Of a stretch of 5,533 nt of DNA, positions 1 through 5,533 are shown one piece after another. The position numbers were made by a program, and so were the translations under genes. Every line of letters starts with the position of its first letter. Positions within the stretch are counted from its first letter, which is position 1. The notes under the pieces were generated by a model. That model was not told where the DNA came from. It saw nothing but the letters and a program-made list of their open reading frames with translations, and made no database searches. This stretch comes from Planctomycetales bacterium (GTDB lineage Bacteria > Planctomycetota > Planctomycetia > Isosphaerales > Isosphaeraceae). The stretch is taken from NCBI GenBank assembly GCA_027435495.1, contig DAHZZC010000898.1:1-5533 (forward strand), written 5' to 3'.

Positions 1-2159
1 CCGTTCTCTACATGCAGGGGAAGTCGGCCAACCTGCTCTCCATCGGCGCGGTGGACTTCGGGATCATCGTGGATAGCTCGGTGATCATCGTCGAAAACGT
101 CTTTCGCCACCTGACGGCGCAGACCGCCGACCGGTCTCGACCGATTATTGAGCGGATCATCGAGGCGTCGTACGAGATCGAGCGAGCCCTGTTCTTCTCG
201 ACGCTCATCATTGTCTGTGCCTTCATCCCGCTGTTTTCGATGACGGGCCCGGAAGGGGCGCTGTTCGGGCCGATGGCCAACACCTACGCGTTCGCGATCT
301 GCGGGGCCCTCTTGCTGGCAACGACACTCACGCCGGTCCTCTGCTCGTACCTCCTGGTGAACAAGCACGAGGAGAAGGACACGATCATCGACCGGGTGAT
401 GAAGCTGCGCTACCTGGTGATGCTCGACCGCCTGTTGCGACATCGGTACATGCTCCTGGCCGGGATGGGAGGACTCTTCTTCTTCACCTGCACACTGGTC
501 CCGCACCTCGGCGGCGAGTTCATGCCGCCGCTGGAGGAAGGGAACCTCTGGATCCGGGCCATCCTGCCGCGGACCGTCACTCTGGAAGAGGCGGCCCGGT
601 TCGCCCCGAAGCTGCGCGAGGTGATCGCCTCGATCCCGGAGATCAGGGGCGTGATGTCGCAGGTCGGCCGCCCCGACGACGGCACCGATGTGACCAGCTA
701 CTTCAACATCGAGCTGAACGCGCCGCTGATCCCGATGGAGCAGTGGCGGACCGAGCCGGTGATGCTCCTCGGCCACGAGATCTGGCGCCGTCCGATCACA
801 CGCGAGCAGATCCAGAAGGAGCTGATGGAGAAGTTTGAGAATTTCCCGTCGGTTAACTTCAACTTCTCGCAGCTTATCCGCGACAACGTCGAGGAAGCGC
901 TCTCAGGCGTGAAGGGAGCCAACTCGATCAAGCTCTTCGGCAGCGACCTGGAGACCCTCGAGCGATATGGTCAGCGGGTGCTGAACATTCTAAACGGCGT
1001 TCGTGGGATCTCCAACGCGGGGTTGTTCCACATCGTCGGGCAGCCGAACCTGGAGATCCGGATCGACCGCCACAAGTGCGCCCGGTACGGGATCAACGTG
1101 GCCGACGTCGAGGCGGTGGTGCAGGTGGCGATCGGTGGTGGTGCGTTCACACAGATGGTCGAGGGGGAGAAGCGGTTCGACATCGTCCTTCGGCTCCCGG
1201 TCGCGCAGCGCGACGATCCGGAGATCATCGGCCGGATCCCGGTCCAGGCGCCGACCAGCCAGGACGGCAAGCCGGGAGCCCGGATTCCGCTCAAGCAACT
1301 GGCCGATATCTCGCCCCACAAGCCGGGCGCAACGTACATCTACCGGGAGAACAACCGCCGGTACATCCCGATCAAGTTCAGCGTTGAGGGGCGAGACCTG
1401 GCCTCGACGATCCACGAGGCTCGAGACAGGGTGGAGGATCCGAAGGACGGTGCCTTGCTGCCGAAAGGCTACAACGTGGACTGGGCCGGCGAGTTTGCGC
1501 AGATGCAGCAGGCCAACGAGCGGCTGATGTACATCGTCCCGCTCTCGATCGGGCTGATCCTGATCCTGCTCTACACGGCGTTCAACTCGATGAAGGACGC
1601 GCTGCTGGTGATGTCCAACGTGGTCGCGGCAACGATGGGGGGCATCTGGGCGCTGAAACTGACCGGAACGCCCTTCTCGATTTCGGCGGCCGTCGGGTTC
1701 ATCTCCATCTTCGGCGTCGCGGTGCAGGACGGCGTTCTCCTGATCTCGTACTTCAACCAGATGCGGGCGGCGGGCCTTCCGGTGAAGGAATCCCTGCTGC
1801 GTGGGGCCGAGCTGCGGGTCCGGCCGGTCGTCATGACCTCGCTCACCGCAGCGCTCGGACTACTGCCGGCGGCGGTCGCCACCTCAATCGGCTCTCAGGC
1901 TCAGAGACCGCTGGCGATCGTCGTGGTCGGCGGGATGCTGGTGACGCTCTTCCTGACCCGCTACCTGATGCCGGTCCTCTACTCGTTCTTCCCAGCCCCG
2001 GCCGGCCACGAGCAGTGCCAGACCGACCTGATCCTCGGCTCGCACTACACGGACCGGTTCCTCAAGCCGTCGTCGGTCTCTCGGCAGATCCTCGAAGGCG
2101 GGGCGCACGGCCACGATCACCACGGCCACGATCACCACCACGGGCACGATCACGACTGA
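1..2159 (+). CDS. Heavy-metal efflux RND pump, CzcA/CusA family (5'-partial)
   Basis: This is the inner-membrane proton/metal antiporter subunit of a tripartite efflux complex. The frame is open to the left edge (V-L-Y precede the Met at 12), and about 390 N-terminal residues are missing compared with CzcA, so the Met at 12 is not the start. Numbering from that Met, the TM4 relay motif DFGIIVDSSVIIVEN keeps D15, D21 and E28, with the same spacing as CzcA D402/D408/E415. Hydrophobic segments follow at about 60-76, 88-115 and 146-164. A large periplasmic porter/docking loop spans about 165-503 and includes FNFSQLIRDNVEEALSGVKG. Five more TM segments lie between about 505 and 660. By hand alignment from memory, the CusA methionine triad (M573/M623/M672) is replaced by R182, T228 and E295, which argues against Cu/Ag. 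After the last TM comes a tail of about 55 residues ending in HGHDH repeats. The adaptor gene follows 46 nt downstream. Family assignment is firm; the substrate is inferred to be a divalent cation. Confidence 0.96.
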   Translation, partial: VLYMQGKSANLLSIGAVDFGIIVDSSVIIVENVFRHLTAQTADRSRPIIERIIEASYEIERALFFSTLIIVCAFIPLFSMTGPEGALFGPMANTYAFAICGALLLATTLTPVLCSYLLVNKHEEKDTIIDRVMKLRYLVMLDRLLRHRYMLLAGMGGLFFFTCTLVPHLGGEFMPPLEEGNLWIRAILPRTVTLEEAARFAPKLREVIASIPEIRGVMSQVGRPDDGTDVTSYFNIELNAPLIPMEQWRTEPVMLLGHEIWRRPITREQIQKELMEKFENFPSVNFNFSQLIRDNVEEALSGVKGANSIKLFGSDLETLERYGQRVLNILNGVRGISNAGLFHIVGQPNLEIRIDRHKCARYGINVADVEAVVQVAIGGGAFTQMVEGEKRFDIVLRLPVAQRDDPEIIGRIPVQAPTSQDGKPGARIPLKQLADISPHKPGATYIYRENNRRYIPIKFSVEGRDLASTIHEARDRVEDPKDGALLPKGYNVDWAGEFAQMQQANERLMYIVPLSIGLILILLYTAFNSMKDALLVMSNVVAATMGGIWALKLTGTPFSISAAVGFISIFGVAVQDGVLLISYFNQMRAAGLPVKESLLRGAELRVRPVVMTSLTAALGLLPAAVATSIGSQAQRPLAIVVVGGMLVTLFLTRYLMPVLYSFFPAPAGHEQCQTDLILGSHYTDRFLKPSSVSRQILEGGAHGHDHHGHDHHHGHDHD
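2106..2156 (+). repeat. HGHDH-encoding tandem repeat forming the pump's His-rich C-terminus
   Basis: Three 15-nt units each encode HGHDH, at 2106-2120, 2121-2135 and 2139-2153. An extra CAC codon (2136-2138) separates units two and three, and a final GAC precedes the stop. Units one and two are identical in DNA; unit three differs by one base (ggg for ggc). The encoded 17 residues contain 10 His, 4 Asp and 3 Gly. Such a composition is typical of low-complexity divalent-metal ligands. RND pumps have cytoplasmic termini, so the tail should face the cytosol. The near-perfect DNA repetition suggests growth by strand slippage. Confidence 0.9.
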
Positions 2160-2191
2160 TTGAGCGCCCGCCGCGAGCGGGGAAAGGTTCC

Positions 2192-2196
2192 GGAGG
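2192..2196 (+). promoter_or_regulatory. Shine-Dalgarno for the adaptor gene
   Basis: GGAGG lies 9 nt before the ATG at 2206. It supports that start over the next in-frame ATG (2224, Met7), which would cut into the N-terminal membrane segment. The 46-nt gap between the pump stop and this ATG shows no obvious promoter, consistent with co-transcription. Confidence 0.7.
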
Positions 2197-2205
2197 CCGC
2201 AGGCC

Positions 2206-3567
2206 ATGAAGACCCACTGGAAGATGTTCGCGGCGGTCGTCCTGATCGGCGCCGGCGCTGCCGTGACAACGCTGAGCCCAAAGACTCGCGCCCAGGTCAT
2301 CAAGGTCTGGCACGAGATCGAGAAGGCGACGGCCTCACACACCGAGTCGCCGCCGGACAAATCGTGGATGGAGAACAAGAAGTCATCGGCTCCCTGGGAC
2401 AGGACCGTCGCCCTGACCGAGCCGGAGAGCCGGGCGATCGGGCTCCAGATGAAGCCCGTGATCGGCCAGGCCGACCCGACGGTCCTCTCGCTCTTCGGAA
2501 CGACCGACTACGATCCGGCGACCGTCACCACGGTCCGGCTTCAGTTCGACAGCCGGGTTGACGAGGTGCTGATCGACCTGGGCGCCGTCGTGAAGAAGGG
2601 GCAGGACCTGCTGAAGCTCTACAGCATCGACCTCGCGGCGGCCAAGAGCGATTACGAGCTGGCGATCAGCCAGTACAACCGTGACAAGAAGGTGCTCGAC
2701 TACAAGAGGCCCCTGGCCGCGAGCGACGCCATCGCCAAGAAGGACCTGATCGAGGCCGAGAACGACGAACAGCAGAGCAAGCTCAAGAAGAAGCTGGCCC
2801 GCGATAAGCTGCTCGTCTACGGCCTCACCGAGCAGGAGATCGAGGCGGCCCGCGAGGAGGACGGTCAGGAGAAGGCCCGGATGACCGTGCGTGCCCGGGC
2901 CGACGGCGTGGTCGTCAAGCGAGACGTCGTCCAGGGGAACTACTACAACGCCCAGGACCCCAACCCCCTGCTGACAATCGCACCACTGGACCACCTCTGG
3001 GTCCGCGGCGGGGTGAGCGAGCTGGATGCCGACAAGGTGACCCTGGGCCAGAAGGTCAAGGTGATCTTCCCGTTTGCCGACGCCGGTAACGAAATCTCCA
3101 GCACGATCGCCTACATCGACAAGGCGATCGATCCCGACACCCGCGCCGCCAAGTTCCGGACGACCATCCCCAACCCGAACAACCGGTACAAGGCCGGGGC
3201 GTTCGTGAAGGTCGAGGTCTACGTCCCGCCGAGGGACGGCCGAACGGTCATCCCCCGATCGGCGATGGTCTCGGTCGACCGGATGGACTTTGTCTTCATT
3301 CGACGCCCCGGAAAGACGTCGACCTTCGAACGACGGCCGATCACGGTCTTCAAGGAAAGCAACGACCTGGTCATCGTCGCCGAGCCGACCGAGGGCCACC
3401 GCGAGCTGAAGCCCGGCGAGGAGGTCGCCACGATCGGCAGCCTGATCCTCGAGCAGATGTACGAGGACCGGCTGATGGTCGAGGGCGGGCTGCTCGCCGC
3501 CGAGGTCGCGCAGCGATCCTCTCGTCCCATCGACCGACAGAGGGTTGTGATCCGCACCGGGCCCTGA
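2206..3567 (+). CDS. Efflux RND periplasmic adaptor subunit (membrane fusion protein, CzcB/CusB-like)
   Basis: This is the periplasmic adaptor that would join the upstream RND pump to an outer-membrane channel. The 453-residue length is normal for heavy-metal adaptors. Residues about 7-24 form a single hydrophobic segment (signal anchor or uncleaved leader; no lipobox Cys is seen). A charged linker runs to about 65, followed by the usual entry strand with IGLQMKPV. The first half of the lipoyl/barrel-sandwich domain is about 108-142 (VDEVLIDLGAVVKKGQDLLK). A Lys/Glu-rich helical hairpin, likely coiled coil, spans about 142-222. The second lipoyl half is about 226-258 (VRARADGVVVKRDVVQGNYY). 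The beta-barrel is about 262-342 (LWVRGGVSELDADKVTLGQK, then YKAGAFVKVEVYVP), and the membrane-proximal domain about 345-415 (VIPRSAMV). No Met-rich N-terminal metal site like that of CusB is evident. The start is chosen from the GGAGG 9 nt upstream. Gene order is pump first, adaptor second, the reverse of the cus and czc operons. Family is firm; substrate is unknown. Confidence 0.95.
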   Translation: MKTHWKMFAAVVLIGAGAAVTTLSPKTRAQVIKVWHEIEKATASHTESPPDKSWMENKKSSAPWDRTVALTEPESRAIGLQMKPVIGQADPTVLSLFGTTDYDPATVTTVRLQFDSRVDEVLIDLGAVVKKGQDLLKLYSIDLAAAKSDYELAISQYNRDKKVLDYKRPLAASDAIAKKDLIEAENDEQQSKLKKKLARDKLLVYGLTEQEIEAAREEDGQEKARMTVRARADGVVVKRDVVQGNYYNAQDPNPLLTIAPLDHLWVRGGVSELDADKVTLGQKVKVIFPFADAGNEISSTIAYIDKAIDPDTRAAKFRTTIPNPNNRYKAGAFVKVEVYVPPRDGRTVIPRSAMVSVDRMDFVFIRRPGKTSTFERRPITVFKESNDLVIVAEPTEGHRELKPGEEVATIGSLILEQMYEDRLMVEGGLLAAEVAQRSSRPIDRQRVVIRTGP

Positions 3568-3592
3568 CCCAGCCCAGGGCCGTTTCCTTCTC
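3560..3592 (+). terminator. Intrinsic-type terminator overlapping the adaptor stop codon
   Basis: A perfect 7-bp GC-rich stem pairs ggccctg (3560-3566) with cagggcc (3575-3581) around an 8-nt loop, followed by the pyrimidine tract gtttccttctc. The 5' arm contains the first two bases of the TGA stop (3565-3567), so a terminating ribosome would cover it. The T tract is interrupted by C, so termination may be partial, with the stronger hairpin at 3602-3653 as backup. Confidence 0.55.
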
Positions 3593-3601
3593 GGACCGCA
3601 C

Positions 3602-3653
3602 AGAAATCGGGGACTGGCTCCGGACCGTAGCGGAGGTGCCGGTCCCCGTTTCT
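3602..3653. terminator. Bidirectional terminator hairpin between convergent genes
   Basis: The outer arms agaaa (3602-3606) and tttct (3649-3653) pair, with a single bulged T at 3607. The core cggggac (3608-3614) pairs perfectly with gtccccg (3642-3648). The stem then continues through a T-G wobble and ggc/gcc, a T-T mismatch and cc/gg, leaving a loop of about 13 nt. A-rich bases on the left and T-rich bases on the right mean either transcript would end with a short U run after the hairpin. It lies 34 nt past the adaptor stop and about 118 nt past the DUF1559 stop, as expected for a shared terminator. Confidence 0.65.
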
Positions 3654-3712
3654 CAGGCGAACCGATGCTGGTCTGCTTCGCGGTGGCAAAAGGGTCGAGC
3701 GAATGGGGACAG

Positions 3713-3770
3713 GCCCCGGCCGCGGACGCAAGCAAGGAAGGCCGGGGCGAATCCGCGGTCTTCGGATCGC
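3713..3770. repeat. Cluster of overlapping inverted repeats downstream of the DUF1559 gene
   Basis: Three inverted repeats overlap here. The first is gccccggcc (3713-3721) with ggccggggc (3740-3748), a perfect 9-bp stem with an 18-nt loop. The second is ccgcgga (3720-3726) with tccgcgg (3752-3758), perfect 7 bp and mutually exclusive with the other two. The third is gcgaatccg (3747-3755) with cggatcgc (3763-3770), 8 bp with one bulged A, which shares only its edge with the first. The third begins one base past the minus-strand stop codon. None is followed directly by a T run on the minus strand, so they look like RNA 3'-end stabilisers or factor-dependent termination elements rather than classic intrinsic terminators. 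Confidence 0.45.
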
Positions 3771-3771
3771 G

Positions 3772-5533
3772 TCAGAAGCCGACCACGTCGCGGGCCGACC
3801 GGGTGATGAGCGCCCGGAAAACCTCCGGCGAGATCGTCGTCTTCAGGAAGTGGACCGCCCCATCGGCGAAGAGGGCATGGAAGCCCCCCGGATGCGGCGA
3901 GCCTGCACCGAAGAGCGAAGGGGCCGCCTTCGGCTCAAACGGTAGGTCGGAATCAGGGCTGGTCCAGGGAACGTCCTCGCGCCCCTCAACGACCATGATC
4001 GTGTTCGAGGTCCCGTCGGTGATGTTGTCGAGCTTCGAATCGTTCCCGTCCTGGAAGAACGCCCCGTCGCCGCGGAATCCGCGATAGGCCGTCATTCCAG
4101 GCCGAGAAGGCCGGCCCGGGCAGGCGAAGGTTAGCGGCATCTGATCGATCAGCGCCTTGTTGTGGGGGCTGTCCCAGGGCTCATCCCGCTTGAACTTCTC
4201 ATAAAGCGACTTCTGCTCCAGGTAGGGCAGGATCGCGACCCGCCAGCTCAGAAGGCGCTTGCCGTCCTTGCCGAGAATCGTGCCCGGGAAATGGCCGTTG
4301 GCGTCGTGGTAGTTGTGCATCGCCAGGCCGATCTGCTTGAGATTGTTGGTGCACTGGGCCCGACGCGCCGCCTCGCGCGCCGCCTGCACCGCCGGGATTA
4401 GCGTCGCGACGAGGACGCTCGTCGTGACCGGCGACGAGATGGTCGGGATCGGCTCGCGCGAGACGATCCGGAAGCCCTCACTTTCCGAGGTGATCGCCAG
4501 CGAGGCGGGGAAGAGCACCGCCTTCAGTTCGTCGGCCTTCGGGAGGTCGGCCGGTTCGATGTGAAACCGACCTGGCTTCGCCGGCTGGCCGTTCGCCTGG
4601 CCGAGAGGCTGGCCCTGGAGCATGGCGTTCAACTGCGGGATCAGGGCCGGGAGGCTCTCGACGAGAGCGGGGAGCGTGTCGCGCGGGTCGTTGACCGTCA
4701 GCAGGATCATCTCGCGGGGGAGCCGGCGGGCCATCGGCTCAAACTTCTCGGTCGGCTTCCAGAGTTGATCGGCGGGGAGCGTCCCGATGTTGAACGACCG
4801 GTTCGCCGCGGCCGTGCTGGCGCCCAGGACAAGCTGATTCTTGCCCAGCTTCAGCGTCGGCCGGATCAGCATCTTCACCGCCGGAGGAACCGTGCCGGTC
4901 GGGAGGTTGAGGACGTACATCGGCTGCATCGACCCGGCCTGCTTGCGAAACTCGATCGGCGGTGTCGCGGCGTCGAGATTGGCACCCGCCCTGCGCTGGG
5001 CGGCCTCCTGCTGCGATCGGATGATGATGTTGATCGCGTCGACGATCGTGTCGAGCTTCGGCGCGAGGGCCTCGTCGCGGGCCTGCATGGCGACGGTCAG
5101 ACCGGCGACCTGGCCGACGAGGGCGGTCATGATCGCCCCTGGGGCCGGCGGAGGAGACTGCGTGTAAACCGCGAACTTCGGCCCGAGCAGCTTCAACAGG
5201 TCATTGCGCAGATCGATCTGGAATCTCTGCCGGATCGCCTGTTCGAACCGGACGAAACCCTGTCCGCCGGTTGGGCTCACCTTCCGCGCCACCTCGACGA
5301 TCCGGCCATACAGCGCGTCGAGGTCGATCGAGAGCACGCCGAAGCCGCGGAGCCCGGCCGGCAGCGGCGGGAGCGAGTCGACACTGAAGGTCGGCTGATC
5401 GAGGAGCGTGAGGACGCCTCGCCTCGGGCTCGGGGCGACCACGGAGATCACGGCGAGCGCCGCATCGTCCTGGATTCCCCATTTCATCTCGATCCGCTTG
5501 ACGCCGTCGAGTCCGACCTGGGCGGCCTGCGGC
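3772..5533 (-). CDS. DUF1559 / H-X9-DG domain protein with a long N-terminal region (5'-partial)
   Basis: This is a planctomycete-type protein of unknown biochemical role. The frame stays open for 15 codons beyond the Met at 5487 to the window edge (PQAAQVGLDGVKRIE precedes it) without sign of a start, so the gene begins outside the window. Numbering from that Met, residues 1-350 are not firmly recognised. They contain alternating strands and helices, including IDLRNDLLKLLGPKFAVY, vaguely like DUF3352-type proteins. Residues about 353-368 are a hydrophobic helix leading into IPAVQAAREAARRAQCTNNL, the DUF1559 signature. SWRVAILPYLEQ (414-425), DEPWDSPHN (435-443), DGTSNTIMV and the H532-X9-D542-G543 motif follow, and the protein ends at VVGF. 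In most family members this helix is an N-terminal prepilin leader with GFTLIELL; here it is internal and lacks that motif. Convergent with the efflux operon and separated by terminators, so probably functionally independent. Confidence 0.93.
   Translation of the reverse strand, partial: PQAAQVGLDGVKRIEMKWGIQDDAALAVISVVAPSPRRGVLTLLDQPTFSVDSLPPLPAGLRGFGVLSIDLDALYGRIVEVARKVSPTGGQGFVRFEQAIRQRFQIDLRNDLLKLLGPKFAVYTQSPPPAPGAIMTALVGQVAGLTVAMQARDEALAPKLDTIVDAINIIIRSQQEAAQRRAGANLDAATPPIEFRKQAGSMQPMYVLNLPTGTVPPAVKMLIRPTLKLGKNQLVLGASTAAANRSFNIGTLPADQLWKPTEKFEPMARRLPREMILLTVNDPRDTLPALVESLPALIPQLNAMLQGQPLGQANGQPAKPGRFHIEPADLPKADELKAVLFPASLAITSESEGFRIVSREPIPTISSPVTTSVLVATLIPAVQAAREAARRAQCTNNLKQIGLAMHNYHDANGHFPGTILGKDGKRLLSWRVAILPYLEQKSLYEKFKRDEPWDSPHNKALIDQMPLTFACPGRPSRPGMTAYRGFRGDGAFFQDGNDSKLDNITDGTSNTIMVVEGREDVPWTSPDSDLPFEPKAAPSLFGAGSPHPGGFHALFADGAVHFLKTTISPEVFRALITRSARDVVGF

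Noticed and set aside
8..283. Possible start of the pump gene at the ATG at position 12, or a minus-strand gene here
   Set aside because: The plus-strand sequence at this point is the middle of an RND TM4 motif and the frame is open to the window edge, so the real start is upstream. The antisense frame is a shadow.
990..1415. Minus-strand and other-frame open frames inside the pump gene (also 971-1339, 1003-1527 and 1076-1387)
   Set aside because: They overlap the conserved periplasmic loop of the RND pump and have low-complexity Arg/Ser/Gly-rich translations typical of shadow frames in high-GC DNA.
2106..2156. Possible CRISPR or regulatory repeat array
   Set aside because: The repeats are in-frame coding units of HGHDH within the pump, contiguous without spacers.
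2167..2181. Small hairpin cccgc/gcggg between pump and adaptor genes
   Set aside because: It is only 5 bp in very GC-rich sequence, with no T run, so chance is sufficient. It is not supported as an attenuator.
2383..3735. 450-codon open frame on the minus strand, antisense to the adaptor gene
   Set aside because: It mirrors the codon structure of a clearly conserved adaptor, is rich in Leu/Val/Asp/Gly as expected of antisense GC-rich frames, shows no recognisable domain, and runs through both terminator hairpins.
3665..4087. 140-codon plus-strand open frame starting in the intergenic region
   Set aside because: Most of it is antisense to the DUF1559 C-terminal domain, its start lies between the terminator hairpins, and it has no recognisable motif.

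Overview
The window most likely comes from a planctomycete, probably the Isosphaerales/Gemmatales side. It is GC-rich throughout. The minus-strand gene encodes a DUF1559 / H-X9-DG domain protein, a family greatly expanded in Planctomycetes and rare elsewhere. The genus assignment is an inference from gene content, not from a search.

Layout. (1) Positions 1-2159, plus strand: the C-terminal two thirds of a heavy-metal efflux RND pump (CzcA/CusA family, HME-RND). It is cut by the left window edge just before the transmembrane proton-relay motif and ends in a striking His/Asp/Gly tail. (2) After a 46-nt gap, 2206-3567, plus strand: a complete periplasmic adaptor (membrane fusion protein, CzcB/CusB-like). 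The two form an operon in the order pump then adaptor; no outer-membrane channel gene is visible, so it must lie upstream of the window or elsewhere. (3) Positions 3568-3771: a short convergent intergenic region packed with inverted repeats, including a T-tailed hairpin overlapping the adaptor stop codon and a long A/T-flanked hairpin that reads as a bidirectional terminator. (4) Positions 3772-5533, minus strand: a DUF1559 protein cut by the right edge. It has at least 370 residues ahead of a C-terminal pilin-like DUF1559 module.

How they work together. Pump and adaptor would form the inner-membrane and periplasmic parts of a tripartite proton-driven metal exporter. The intact Asp-Asp-Glu relay argues for a working antiporter. 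The absence of the CusA methionine triad and the His-rich tail argue for divalent cations (Zn, Co, Ni or Cd) rather than Cu/Ag, though this is inference. The DUF1559 gene is convergent, separated by terminators, and probably unrelated in function.

I do not see a wholly new system here. The most distinctive features are the HGHDH-repeat cytoplasmic tail on the pump, the internal rather than N-terminal position of the DUF1559 pilin-like helix, and the dense set of competing hairpins between the convergent genes.
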